From Fusobacterium perfoetens ATCC 29250 (GTDB lineage: Bacteria > Fusobacteriota > Fusobacteriia > Fusobacteriales > Fusobacteriaceae), in the NCBI RefSeq assembly GCF_000622245.1, contig NZ_KK211416.1:416296-480295 (forward strand): 64,000 bases of DNA. The letters are read 5' to 3'. The translations under genes and the position numbers were made by a program. The first letter of the stretch is position 1. The number at the start of each line of letters is the position of its first letter. This document shows positions 1 to 9,273 of this stretch, piece after piece. The notes under the pieces were generated by a model, which saw only the letters and a list, made by a program, of their open reading frames with translations, did no database searches and was not told where the DNA came from.

Positions 1-1221
1 TTTTCCTATTAAGGCAATAACTCCTCCTACAACAATAGCTGTTATTACAACTTTTTCCTTTGCTCTAAATCCAAAAATTCCTAAAAATGTTGGAACTATA
101 AAAGCACCTGAATAAATTGAAAGGGCTAATAAAAGGGTTGCTAATATATACTTCATTTTTATAGCTACTAAAATTGATAAAAAACCAAATACAACTATTA
201 AAATTCTTGTTATAAAAATAGAATTTTCTTTTTTTAAATCCTTTATAAAAACTTGAGCAAATAATGATGAAGCTGTAAGTAAAGTTGTGTCAGCTGTGGA
301 AATAACAGCAGATAAAATCCCAAAATATAAAGCTAAGGCTAAAAATTTTGATAATTTTTCTTGAGCTATAACTAAAAGTACAGAATCTCCCATTCCATTT
401 CCACCAAAAATTTGTTGTCCATATATTCCAATTCTTGCAAGAATATAAGATAGTGGTAATAAAATTAAAATTGTCAAAATAATAGAATTTTTCATTGTTT
501 TTTCATCTTTGGCACAGAAAAGTCTTGAATAAATATCAGGACCAACAACAAAAGTTGTAGAATATGATAACATCATAACTATTAAATCTATAAATTGGAA
601 TTTTTCATTAAACATAGGGGTAATATTTATAGTTATTGGTTCTTGATTTATAAATAAAAATGTAGAAACTACTCCAAAAATAATAAATCCAAGCTGAACT
701 ACATCTGTTTTTATAATTGAAAGTTGTCCTCCTAATAAAGTATAAATAATAAAAATCACTCCACTTAAAATAACTCCCTCTGTATAAGTTAGAGTTGTCA
801 TTATACTAATTATTTTAGCTGCTCCCATAATTTGAGAAGCTATTACTCCAAGCCATGCTATTGGAATTAAAAGAGAGGCTGCTTGTTGTACTTTTTCCCC
901 ATAAAAACTTCCAAGCATACTTGGTAAATTGTATCCTTTAAAATCTTTTATATATTTTACAAGAGGCAGAAGTCCACAAAAACCTAATGAAGCACAAATA
1001 ACCAACCACATTCCTGCCCAACCTGAAGAATAAGCAAAATCAACACTTCCTAATATAACAGAACTTCCAACAACAGAAGCCAATAAACTTCCTGTAATTT
1101 GAATTATTCCAGCTTTTCTTCCAGCTATAAAAAAATCTTTATCATCTTTTATTTTTTTATAAGAAAGTCCACCCATTAATAACATAATAAAAAAATATAA
1201 AAATAAAAAATTTCTATTCAT
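1..1221 (-). CDS. Sodium/solute symporter (SSS family), 3' end cut by window edge
   Basis: The minus strand is open from an ATG at 1219-1221 to the window edge, giving the first 407 residues with no stop. The start (MNRNFLFLYF) has a GGAG Shine-Dalgarno about 6 bases upstream. The protein is a chain of hydrophobic helices with SSS-type features: FIAGRKAG after the first helix, the glycine/serine-rich ITGSLLASVVGSSVILGSV, and SAVISTADTTLLTASSLF in the middle. Members of this family (PutP/PanF-like) couple sodium entry to uptake of amino acids, vitamins or sugars. The substrate cannot be told from sequence alone. The remaining C-terminal helices lie outside the window. It is divergent from the efflux operon that follows. 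Confidence 0.85.
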   Translation of the reverse strand, partial: MNRNFLFLYFFIMLLMGGLSYKKIKDDKDFFIAGRKAGIIQITGSLLASVVGSSVILGSVDFAYSSGWAGMWLVICASLGFCGLLPLVKYIKDFKGYNLPSMLGSFYGEKVQQAASLLIPIAWLGVIASQIMGAAKIISIMTTLTYTEGVILSGVIFIIYTLLGGQLSIIKTDVVQLGFIIFGVVSTFLFINQEPITINITPMFNEKFQFIDLIVMMLSYSTTFVVGPDIYSRLFCAKDEKTMKNSIILTILILLPLSYILARIGIYGQQIFGGNGMGDSVLLVIAQEKLSKFLALALYFGILSAVISTADTTLLTASSLFAQVFIKDLKKENSIFITRILIVVFGFLSILVAIKMKYILATLLLALSIYSGAFIVPTFLGIFGFRAKEKVVITAIVVGGVIALIGK

Positions 1222-1251
1222 AAAATTTCTCCTTTTTTTAAAATACAAAAA

Positions 1252-1260
1252 ATTATATCA
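1252..1260 (-). promoter_or_regulatory. Extended -10 promoter of the symporter gene
   Basis: The minus strand reads TGATATAAT about 30 bases upstream of the symporter ATG, a perfect extended -10. No good -35 is visible at 17 bases, which is normal for extended -10 promoters. The same TGATATAAT string recurs ahead of other genes in this window. Confidence 0.5.
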
Positions 1261-1339
1261 TACTTATATTTATTTTTTTATTTTTTGTTTTAAATAGGTT
1301 TACATTTAATTATTTACTGTTATTTTATTCTACCCTTAT

Positions 1340-1368
1340 TTGACTTCTTTATATATAAGTAGTATAAT
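1340..1368 (+). promoter_or_regulatory. Strong sigma-70 promoter of the RND efflux operon
   Basis: TTGACT (1340-1345) and TATAAT (1363-1368) are separated by exactly 17 bases, one mismatch from consensus overall. It lies 77 bases before the first efflux gene. No obvious operator palindrome overlaps it and no TetR or MarR gene is adjacent, so the pump may be expressed constitutively or be controlled from elsewhere. Confidence 0.8.
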
Positions 1369-1444
1369 ATATTATTACAAAATAACTGATTAATAAAAAT
1401 ATAAATTTATGTTATTTTATAAATTTTTAAAGGTGGTACTTACA

Positions 1445-2872
1445 ATGAAAAAAAAGATTTTTCTTCTTTGTTTTTCTCTTTTTATTTTAGGTTGTTCTAA
1501 TCAAGATACTAGAAAAAATCTCAATAAAGAAAACACTCTAACAGAAAAAGAGTATTTAAAAAAATATGGAGATACTCTGTCTTTAGATGAAATTTTAGAA
1601 ATAAATAGAGAAAGAAATTTAGATTTAAAAATAAAACAATTAGAAAGAGAAATTGCTACTTTAGACAAAAAAATTGCCTTTGGAAATTTTTTGCCTTCAA
1701 TTAATGTTTTAGGAGGTTATACAAAATTAGATAATAATATTGATATTAATATTGATACAAGTTCTCTTACTAGTTTTTTCCCAATTCCAATACCTCCAGG
1801 AATTTTACCTAATTCTCTTTCTTCAAGACTTGTTGATGAAAGTTTTTATGCTTATGGAGTAGGAGTACAAATTCCTGTTTTTGTTCCATCAATATGGTTT
1901 TTATATTCTGCTAGACAAAAGGGAGAAAAGATTAGTGAACTTGTAGAAAATCTAACAACTAAACTTACAACTTTACAAGTTACAGGAGAATATTATTATA
2001 TTTTAGCTCTACAATCTGAAGAAAAATATTTATTAGATGATTTAAAAGCAGCAAAAGAATTAGAAAGAAAAGCTAAGGTTTCTTTAAAAGTTGATGCTAT
2101 ACTTCCTTGGGAGCTTGATAAAGCCTCTACATTGGTGAAAGCTAAAGAATCTTCTTTAAAAAATAATCAAAGAGATTTATTAGTAGCTAAAATGAATCTT
2201 ATGAAATCTTTAAATCTTAGTCCTTTGACTAACTTTACTTTAGAAGATATTGAAGTTGGAAATATTACCTCTCTTCCACCATTAGATGAATGTATATTTC
2301 AAGCAATTTCTGGAAATGAAGTTTTAAAAATCACTTCTATTTCTAAAGATGTTAGTAAAGATGTTAAAAAAATTGCAATTTCAAATTTCTTACCTAAAAT
2401 AATTTTAGGTGGTGGTTATGTAAATAATAGTAATGAAATTTTTGCTGACCCAAGTTTTTTATACGGAAATGTTAGTGGAATTTTATCAATTTTCAATGGA
2501 TTTAAAAATATAAATGAATATAAAAAAGCTGTTAGACAGCAAAAAATAGCTGAATTAAAATTAGAAAAAGAATTTTTAACAACTGTTATTGAAACAACAA
2601 AAGCCTATAACAATGTCGTAAAATCTATAGAGATGTGTGAAATAGCAAATCTTAACTTTAAAGCTGAAGAGGGAAAACTTAGACAGAAAAAAATTGAGAA
2701 AAAAGTTGATATGATAGATGATGAAGAATATTTTAAAACTTTAGCTAGTTACAATCAAGCTTTAAGTCTAAAGAAAAAAGCAGATTTTCAATATGAAATT
2801 GCATTAGGAGCTTTAAATATAGCTATGGGAAAAGAGCCTCTTAAGAAGGGAGAGAAAAATAATGAAATATAA
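1445..2872 (+). CDS. TolC/OprM-type outer-membrane efflux lipoprotein
   Basis: This is the outer-membrane channel of a tripartite RND pump. An in-frame ATG exists 36 bases upstream, but the ATG at 1445 gives a proper lipoprotein signal (MKKKIFLLCFSLFILGC, lipobox ILGC, acylated Cys17) and has an AGGTGG ribosome site, so it is preferred. The mature protein shows the two repeated outer-membrane efflux halves, each with long heptad-rich helices (for example residues 50-85 and 180-260) and a strand-forming FLPSINVLGGYTKL or FLPKIILGGGY segment. At about 475 residues the length is normal for the family. The 3' end overlaps the adaptor gene by 11 bases, so translation is probably coupled. Substrate is unknown. 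Family assignment is firm. Confidence 0.9.
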   Translation: MKKKIFLLCFSLFILGCSNQDTRKNLNKENTLTEKEYLKKYGDTLSLDEILEINRERNLDLKIKQLEREIATLDKKIAFGNFLPSINVLGGYTKLDNNIDINIDTSSLTSFFPIPIPPGILPNSLSSRLVDESFYAYGVGVQIPVFVPSIWFLYSARQKGEKISELVENLTTKLTTLQVTGEYYYILALQSEEKYLLDDLKAAKELERKAKVSLKVDAILPWELDKASTLVKAKESSLKNNQRDLLVAKMNLMKSLNLSPLTNFTLEDIEVGNITSLPPLDECIFQAISGNEVLKITSISKDVSKDVKKIAISNFLPKIILGGGYVNNSNEIFADPSFLYGNVSGILSIFNGFKNINEYKKAVRQQKIAELKLEKEFLTTVIETTKAYNNVVKSIEMCEIANLNFKAEEGKLRQKKIEKKVDMIDDEEYFKTLASYNQALSLKKKADFQYEIALGALNIAMGKEPLKKGEKNNEI

Positions 2873-3980
2873 ATTTTTAAGTTTTTTAATGTTTTTAATT
2901 TTAATATCTGGTTGTAAAAAAGATATAGAACCTATTATCAGACCTGTAGAAACTTTTCAGGCTACTCTAATTCCAAAAACTTTAGAATATCAATATCCTG
3001 GAGTGGTTGCTCCTGAAAAAGAAGCTAATCTATCTTTTAGAGTGGCTGGACCTATAGATGAATTTAATGTAGAAATAGGTTCCTTTGTCAGTGAAGGAAC
3101 TATAATCGCTAAGCTTGACCAAAGAGATTATAATTTACAATTAGAAGCTTTTAAAAATAAGGAAACTATGGCAAAAAATGGATATGAAGCTGCTAAAGCT
3201 ATATCTGACAATGCAAAAAAACAATTTGCTAGAGTTGAGGTTTTATATAAAGAAAAAGCTATTCCAAAGAAAAAATATGATGAAGTTTTAGCTAGTTACA
3301 AAGCTGCTATTTCAAAAGAAAAAGCTATGTTGTCACAATATGAGGAAGCTAAAAAAGGAGTTGAAAATTGTCAAAATCAATTAAAAGACACTTACTTAGT
3401 AGCTCCTTATGATGGATATATTTATAAAAAATTTACTGATAATGGCTCTGTTGTGGGAGCAGGTTTTCCTGTAGTAGGAATTTCATCTTTAGGAAAAACA
3501 AAAGTAAAAATTAATATTTCTGAAAAAGATATAGATAAATTTTTAGATATAAAAGAAGTTTCTTTTATACATAATAATAAAAAATACCCTCTTGTATTAT
3601 CTGATGTAAGTAGGGTTAAAAGTACTTTAAATTTAACTTATCCTGTTATTTTTAATTTTGAAGAAGACATAGATATTCCTGTAGATTCTCAAGGAATTGT
3701 ATCTGTAACTTTTGATTCCAATGAAGAAAAAGGAATTATAATTCCTGTAGAAGCTATTTTTGAAAAAAATAATAAACCTAGTGTATGGATATATAAAGAT
3801 GGAATTGTCAATATTAAAAATATTGAAGTAGTAAAACCTTATTTAGATGGAATGGTAATTGTTAAAAATATTAATCCAGGAGATAAAGTTGTAACTAAAG
3901 GTGTGCATGAATTATCTGAAAATCAAAAAGTAAATTTATTAGAGCCTTTTTCTAAAACTAATATAGGAAATGTTTTATAG
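2862..3980 (+). CDS. RND efflux periplasmic adaptor (membrane fusion protein)
   Basis: This 372-residue adaptor connects the inner-membrane pump to the outer-membrane channel. It starts with a lipoprotein signal (MKYKFLSFLMFLILISGC, Cys18), so it is probably anchored to the outer leaflet of the inner membrane. The order of parts is typical of the HlyD/AcrA family: a beta-barrel strand, the first lipoyl half (LSFRVAGPIDEFNVEIGSFV), a helical hairpin at about residues 85-165, the second lipoyl half (LVAPYDGYIYKKFTDNGSVV), then barrel and membrane-proximal domains ending NPGDKVVTKGVHEL. It overlaps the channel gene and is followed after 9 bases by the pump gene, so the three genes form one operon. 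Confidence 0.92.
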   Translation: MKYKFLSFLMFLILISGCKKDIEPIIRPVETFQATLIPKTLEYQYPGVVAPEKEANLSFRVAGPIDEFNVEIGSFVSEGTIIAKLDQRDYNLQLEAFKNKETMAKNGYEAAKAISDNAKKQFARVEVLYKEKAIPKKKYDEVLASYKAAISKEKAMLSQYEEAKKGVENCQNQLKDTYLVAPYDGYIYKKFTDNGSVVGAGFPVVGISSLGKTKVKINISEKDIDKFLDIKEVSFIHNNKKYPLVLSDVSRVKSTLNLTYPVIFNFEEDIDIPVDSQGIVSVTFDSNEEKGIIIPVEAIFEKNNKPSVWIYKDGIVNIKNIEVVKPYLDGMVIVKNINPGDKVVTKGVHELSENQKVNLLEPFSKTNIGNVL

Positions 3981-3989
3981 AGGTGGCTT

Positions 3990-6900
3990 ATGAAATTTAT
4001 AGATTACTCAATAAAAAATACAATTGTTGTAAAATTTATGGTTTTTCTTTTAGTGATAGGAGGATTATTTTCTTATTTTAGATTAGGAAAATTAGAAGAC
4101 CCAGAGTTTAAAATAAAAGAAGCTTTGGTAGTTACTTTATATCCTAATGCAGATGCTCACACTGTAGAATTACAAGTTACAAATAAAATAGAAGAAGCTT
4201 TACAAAAAATTCCTAATATAGATTTTTTACAAAGTGTATCTAAGCCTGGATATTCACAAGTAAAAATAAAATTAAAAGAATCTTTACCTAGTGATGAACT
4301 TGAACAATATTGGGATAATTTAAGAAAAAAAGTTGAAGATGCTAAAATAAATTTACCTTTAGGAACTCTTCCATCTATTGTATTAGATGATTATGGGGCT
4401 GTTTATGGTATTTTTTTAGCTGTTACAAGTGATGGTTATTCTTATTCTGAACTTAGAAAATATACTGATTATATCACAAAAGAATTAAACTCTATAAATG
4501 GAGTTGCTCAAGTTACTCAATTTGGTAAATTAACTGATGCTATTGAAGTTATAATTGATAGAGAAAAAATAAATTCTATGGGAATAAGTCCAAAACTTAT
4601 TGCTACTTCTCTACTTAGTGAAAATATTATAACAGGTGGAGGAACTATTGATTATGGAGATTTAAGAGTTAATCTTAGACTTAATAATAAAGTTAATACT
4701 GTGGAAAAACTAGAAAACCTTATAATATTTTCTAAAAAACTTCCTGATGGAAATGATGAAATTGTACGTCTAAAAGATATTGCAACTTTTAAAAGAGATT
4801 ATACAAAGCCAATATCTCAAAAAATGTTTTATAATGGTAAAATGGCTATGGGAATTTCGCTTTCTCCAGAAACTGGAAGTAACATAGTAAAAACAGGAAA
4901 AGTAATTGATAAAAAAATTATTGAACTAAAAGAAAAATTACCAACAGGAATAAATATAGAAAAAATTTATTATCAACCTGATTTAGTTACATCAGCTATA
5001 AACAACTTTATACTAAATCTTATTTTATCAATAATTACTGTTGTAGGAATTTTACTTCTTACTATGGGTGTAAAAAGTGGACTTATAATTGGAACTAACC
5101 TTGTTCTTTCAATTTTAGGAACTTTAATTTTTATGCTTGTTATGAAAATTGATATGCAAAGAGTTTCGTTAGGTTCTTTTATAATTGCTATGGGTATGTT
5201 AGTTGATAACTCCATTGTTATAGTTGATGGAATTTTAGTAAGAAGAAATTCTGGAATGGATATGGAACAAGCTCTTTTAGAGTCTACTCATAAACCAGCT
5301 CTACCACTTTTAGGAGCTACATTTATAGCTGCTATTGCTTTTTTACCAGCCTATCTAATGGCTAGTTATACAGGAGAATATGTAAGTTCTTCTTTCTGGG
5401 TAATTGGAATTTCTCTAATGTTAAGTTGGATTTTATGTCTTACTCAAACTCCTGTTTATTGCAAATTATATTTAGAAGATGAACCTATTTTAGCTCCTAG
5501 TGAAAGAGAAGAAAAAATTTACAATAAATTAAGGAATTTATTATATTATCTATTAAATAGAAAAAAATCCACTCTTTCTATTTTAGGATTAGCTTTTATA
5601 GTTTCTCTTTTAATATTCATAAAAATTCCAAAAACTTTTTTCCCTGATTCAGATAAAAAAGGATTTACTATAAGTCTTTGGGCACCAGAAGGAAGTAAAA
5701 TAGAAGTTGTTGAAAAAGCTACAAAAGAACTTGGAGATTTCTTACAAAAAAATGAAAATGTAACTAAAGTAGTATCTACAATAGGAGCTTCTCCTGCAAG
5801 ATATTATGTTTGTACTATTCCAGAAATGCCAAATTCATCTTATGGAGAACTTATAATTAATATTGATAAATTAAAAAATCTTAAAAAAGTTTCTGATTTA
5901 GCTCTTGATTATGCAAATAAAAATCTTCCTGGAATAGTGGTTACTTCTAAAAAATATCCAAATGGAGTTCCTACTGAATATCCAATAGAGATTGCTTTCT
6001 CAGGCCCAGACCCTCAAATTCTTAGAGAGTTAGCAGATAAAACCATTGATATTGTAAAAAAATCTCCATATATTCTTACAGCTAAAACAGATTGGAGAAA
6101 TAAACTTTTAGTTTGGGAAGGAGATTATTCTCAATCAAAAGGTATTAGAAATAATGTAACTCCTATCGATATTACAACAGGACTTATGAGAACTACAAAT
6201 GGAATTCCTATTGGAAAAATTCAAGAAGGAGATAATTCTGTGGCTGTTGTGTTAAAAGAAACTAGTGATATAAAAAATCAAATTAATAATATTACTCAAA
6301 CTCCTATTTGGGGAGTGAATTTACAAGCTTTACCTCTAGCTAATATGCTAAATAATGAAAAATTAACTTTTGAAGAGGGCCAAATCTGGAGAAGAAATAG
6401 AGTAAGAACTATTACTGTTCAATGTGATATTCCTATGGAAGTTAATGCTGAAGAAGTTAGAAATGAATTTAAAAAAGAAATAAACTCTATAGAATTACCA
6501 AAAGGATATAAGCTTACTTGGCTAGGTGAATATGAAGAACAAACTAAAAATGTCTTAGCTCTATTAAAAGCTGTTCCTTTACCTGTAATTATAATGTTTA
6601 CAATTTGTGTTTTACTTTTCGCTAGTATAAGAATTCCTCTTTTAATATTTTCTGCTCTTCCACTAGCTCTTATTGGAGTAGCGCCTGGATTATTTATTAC
6701 TGGTAAAAGTTTTGGATTTATGTCCACTATTGGACTTGTTTCTCTTTCTGGAATGATGATAAAAAATATGATAGTTTTAGTTGATGAAATTAACTATGAA
6801 ATTAATATTTTGAAAAAAGATAAATTTATAGCTCTTATTGACTCAGCTATTAGTAGAATTAGGTCTGTAACTTTAGCTGCTCTTACTACTATTCTTGGAA

Positions 6901-7055
6901 TGATTCCTCTTTTATGGGACCCATTATATGGAGATATGGCAGCAACAATTATATTTGGATTATTTGTTTCTACTGTATTAACTCTATTTATTTTCCCTGT
7001 AGCATATGCTTTATTTTTTAATATAAAAGAGAAAAAAGGTGAGATTAATGTTTAA
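3990..7055 (+). CDS. RND-family efflux permease (AcrB/MexB-like)
   Basis: This 1021-residue inner-membrane transporter has the RND layout: TM1 (about residues 12-30), a large periplasmic loop, TM2-6, then the repeat with TM7, a second loop and TM8-12. RND pumps export drugs, lipids or other small molecules using the proton or sodium gradient. The proton-relay region in TM4 reads GMLVDNSIVIVDG, with a single acid where AcrB has two consecutive aspartates. The second half contains the matching GMMIKNMIVLVDEI segment with the usual lysine. It follows adaptor and channel genes and ends overlapping the acetyltransferase gene. Whether it belongs to the hydrophobic/amphiphilic exporters or another RND branch cannot be settled here. 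Confidence 0.93.
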   Translation: MKFIDYSIKNTIVVKFMVFLLVIGGLFSYFRLGKLEDPEFKIKEALVVTLYPNADAHTVELQVTNKIEEALQKIPNIDFLQSVSKPGYSQVKIKLKESLPSDELEQYWDNLRKKVEDAKINLPLGTLPSIVLDDYGAVYGIFLAVTSDGYSYSELRKYTDYITKELNSINGVAQVTQFGKLTDAIEVIIDREKINSMGISPKLIATSLLSENIITGGGTIDYGDLRVNLRLNNKVNTVEKLENLIIFSKKLPDGNDEIVRLKDIATFKRDYTKPISQKMFYNGKMAMGISLSPETGSNIVKTGKVIDKKIIELKEKLPTGINIEKIYYQPDLVTSAINNFILNLILSIITVVGILLLTMGVKSGLIIGTNLVLSILGTLIFMLVMKIDMQRVSLGSFIIAMGMLVDNSIVIVDGILVRRNSGMDMEQALLESTHKPALPLLGATFIAAIAFLPAYLMASYTGEYVSSSFWVIGISLMLSWILCLTQTPVYCKLYLEDEPILAPSEREEKIYNKLRNLLYYLLNRKKSTLSILGLAFIVSLLIFIKIPKTFFPDSDKKGFTISLWAPEGSKIEVVEKATKELGDFLQKNENVTKVVSTIGASPARYYVCTIPEMPNSSYGELIINIDKLKNLKKVSDLALDYANKNLPGIVVTSKKYPNGVPTEYPIEIAFSGPDPQILRELADKTIDIVKKSPYILTAKTDWRNKLLVWEGDYSQSKGIRNNVTPIDITTGLMRTTNGIPIGKIQEGDNSVAVVLKETSDIKNQINNITQTPIWGVNLQALPLANMLNNEKLTFEEGQIWRRNRVRTITVQCDIPMEVNAEEVRNEFKKEINSIELPKGYKLTWLGEYEEQTKNVLALLKAVPLPVIIMFTICVLLFASIRIPLLIFSALPLALIGVAPGLFITGKSFGFMSTIGLVSLSGMMIKNMIVLVDEINYEINILKKDKFIALIDSAISRIRSVTLAALTTILGMIPLLWDPLYGDMAATIIFGLFVSTVLTLFIFPVAYALFFNIKEKKGEINV

Positions 7056-7539
7056 TATAAGAGAAATGGTAGAAAATGACTGGGAATTTGTAAAAGAAAT
7101 TTACGAACAAGCTCTTATAGAAGGAAAATCAACTTTTACAAAAGAAGTTCCAACTTATGAAAATTGGGATAAAAGTCATTTAAAAGATTGTAGATATATA
7201 ATAGAAAAAGATAAAAAAATTATAGGTTGGTGCTCTTTAAGTCCTACATCATCAAGGGAAGTTTATAAAGGTGTAGTAGAAGTCAGTATTTATATTCATC
7301 AAAAATATAGAAATATTGGAGCTGGAAAATTTTTACTTAATTATTTAGTCAAAGAAAGTGAGAAAAAAGGTTATTGGTCTTTAATATCTTCTATAATTAG
7401 TAGTAATATAAATAGCATAAAATTACATGAAAAATGTGGTTTTCGTCAAGTTGGACACAGAGAAAAAATAGCAAAAGATATTTTTGGTATTTGGCAAAAT
7501 ACAGTTTTATATGAAAAAAGAAGTAAAATAATATTTTAA
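7048..7539 (+). CDS. GNAT N-acetyltransferase, phosphinothricin acetyltransferase-like
   Basis: This 163-residue GNAT enzyme transfers an acetyl group from acetyl-CoA to an amine. The ATG at 7048 is chosen because the AGGTGA Shine-Dalgarno sits 5 bases upstream and because an earlier in-frame GTG lies inside that site. The start overlaps the stop of the pump gene by 8 bases, so it belongs to the efflux operon. The acetyl-CoA loop reads IYIHQKYRNIGAGKFLLNYL (Q/RxxGxG/A form), and the later segments SSIISSNINSIKLHEKCGF and VGHREKIAKDIFGIWQNTV match the phosphinothricin/methionine-sulfoximine acetyltransferase subgroup. Co-expression with a pump hints at self-protection from toxic amines, but the substrate is not shown. 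Confidence 0.85.
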   Translation: MFNIREMVENDWEFVKEIYEQALIEGKSTFTKEVPTYENWDKSHLKDCRYIIEKDKKIIGWCSLSPTSSREVYKGVVEVSIYIHQKYRNIGAGKFLLNYLVKESEKKGYWSLISSIISSNINSIKLHEKCGFRQVGHREKIAKDIFGIWQNTVLYEKRSKIIF

Positions 7540-7545
7540 ATTAAT

Positions 7546-7584
7546 AAAAGGGATTCTTGCATTTTATTTGCAATAATCCCTTTT
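7546..7584. terminator. Bidirectional intrinsic terminator
   Basis: An inverted repeat (AAAAGGGATT... and ...AATCCCTTTT, extended by TTGCA/TGCAA) with an A-tract on one side and a T-tract on the other separates the rightward efflux operon from the leftward histidine kinase gene. It can serve both. Confidence 0.85.
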
Positions 7585-7587
7585 ATT

Positions 7588-9273
7588 TTATTTCATTAAA
7601 TAAAATTTAAAAATACTTCCCCCTTGTTCTTTAGATTCTACTTTTATTTCTCCACCAAATTGGTCTACTACCTCTTTAACTATAGATAATCCCAATCCTG
7701 TTCCGCCTAAATTACTTGTTCTAGCTTTATCTACTCTATAAAATCTTTCAAAAACTTTTTTTAATTTATCTTCTGGGATTCCTATTCCATTATCCTTTAT
7801 TTTAAATTTATATTTATCTTTTTCTTCTAATATAAAAATATCTATTTTAGGGTTATCTGAATGATTATATATAATTCCATTTTCAACTAAATTTTTTAAA
7901 ATAAGAATTAATTTCTCTTTGTCTGTATTTATAAATCCTTGATTTATTGAAAGTAAATCCCAATGAAATTCTATCTCTGCATTTTTTTCTTTTTTTATAA
8001 TCGCCACACTATCATTTACTTGTTTTTCTATTTTATAGATTTCTTCAGGCATAATTTGAAGAATTTTTGAACTTTCTATTTTAGAAATATTTAAAAAATC
8101 TATTATAGTATTTTCTAATTTTATTACATTATTTTTTACAATATCTAAAAATTTTTTTCTAATCTCTTTTGGTGCATCTTCTAAAGCTATTAAATATCCC
8201 TTTATATTAGTTAAAGGAGTTTTTAATTCATGACCTACATTACTTATAAAAGTTTTCTGTATTTCTACTGTTCTTCTAATGCTAGTTATATCTTTTATAG
8301 TAATTAAAAATTGATTATTTTTCTTTATACTTTTTACACTTATTATAAAATATTCTTTTATTCCATTTATATATATTTCTTGTCTAATATCTTTTTTTTC
8401 TTGAATACTTTTTTTTATAACTGCTATAATCTCTATATATTTAAAAGCTTTTGTATATTTCTTATTATCTAAAATCAATAAATGATTCAATGAATTATTT
8501 CTTAAAACAAATTCTCCATTTTGGTCTATTAAACCAACAAAAGAATCTACTGAAGTAATTATTAATTTTAAAAGTTTTTTTTCATAATCTAATTTTTCTA
8601 TATTATCAAGATTTCTTTTTTGCCATTCTTTCAAAACTTCCCAAAATTCAAATATCCATTTTTCTTCTTTTTTATAATAAAGAAGTTTCTCTGTATTTCC
8701 CTTTTCAAGATATCTTTTCATCTTCTTTATTTTATTTTCAAAATCTCTTTTTAAATAATTTATATAGAAAAAATGAATTATACAATTCAATACAATAAAA
8801 AAAGTTGTAAGAATTGTAGCAAAATATATAAGTTGGTCCCTTTTATCAGAATAATTTGTAGAAGTTCTTATTATATACTTATCTTCTTTTCCATATTTAA
8901 CAGCATAGTAAGCATAATATTCTCCTAAAGTTTTACTTTTTCTTATATGAAATCCCTCATCACCAGCCAAAGCTGATATAACTTCTTGTCTATCAAGATG
9001 GTTATCCATTGAATTTTCATTTCCTTTAGAATCAAAATAAACTTTTCCCTCATAATCTATTATGGTAAACCTTATATTACTATTTGAAAATAGTTTACCA
9101 TACTCTTCAAAAGGTCTTCCTTGTGATATAAGAGTTACTAAAAGACTATCCTCTTTTAAAATTTGCTTTTCTCTTTCTTCATAGACTTTTGAAAGTAAAT
9201 GGTAGTTAAAAATAACAAAAATTATTTCAAAAAATAGAATTATTATCCCTGTTATTATTTCTTTTCTTTTAAT
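7588..9273 (-). CDS. phoR: PhoR-like sensor histidine kinase, apparent AUU start
   Basis: This membrane sensor kinase partners the response regulator just upstream. Starting at the first ATG (9007-9009) would remove the first membrane helix and most of the sensor domain. The same frame stays open upstream to 9273 and encodes a clear TM1 (IITGIIILFFEIIFVIF) and an extracytoplasmic segment, so the true protein is about 561 residues. No ATG, GTG or TTG exists in that extension. An ATT at 9271-9273 follows a perfect AAAGGAG at 9284-9290 with 10-base spacing, and I take it as the start. Next come TM2 (about residues 148-175), a PAS-like region, the H-box VGHELKTP (His about 348), N-box NLVEN, G1 DNGIGIPE and G2 GGTGLGLS. 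The start overlaps the regulator gene by 19 bases. A sequencing error that removed the start is the alternative. Confidence 0.85.
   Translation of the reverse strand: MKRKEIITGIIILFFEIIFVIFNYHLLSKVYEEREKQILKEDSLLVTLISQGRPFEEYGKLFSNSNIRFTIIDYEGKVYFDSKGNENSMDNHLDRQEVISALAGDEGFHIRKSKTLGEYYAYYAVKYGKEDKYIIRTSTNYSDKRDQLIYFATILTTFFIVLNCIIHFFYINYLKRDFENKIKKMKRYLEKGNTEKLLYYKKEEKWIFEFWEVLKEWQKRNLDNIEKLDYEKKLLKLIITSVDSFVGLIDQNGEFVLRNNSLNHLLILDNKKYTKAFKYIEIIAVIKKSIQEKKDIRQEIYINGIKEYFIISVKSIKKNNQFLITIKDITSIRRTVEIQKTFISNVGHELKTPLTNIKGYLIALEDAPKEIRKKFLDIVKNNVIKLENTIIDFLNISKIESSKILQIMPEEIYKIEKQVNDSVAIIKKEKNAEIEFHWDLLSINQGFINTDKEKLILILKNLVENGIIYNHSDNPKIDIFILEEKDKYKFKIKDNGIGIPEDKLKKVFERFYRVDKARTSNLGGTGLGLSIVKEVVDQFGGEIKVESKEQGGSIFKFYLMK

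Noticed and set aside
4973-6727. Two minus-strand frames inside the RND pump gene
   Set aside because: They are antisense shadows of a well-supported 1021-residue transporter and show no domain features.
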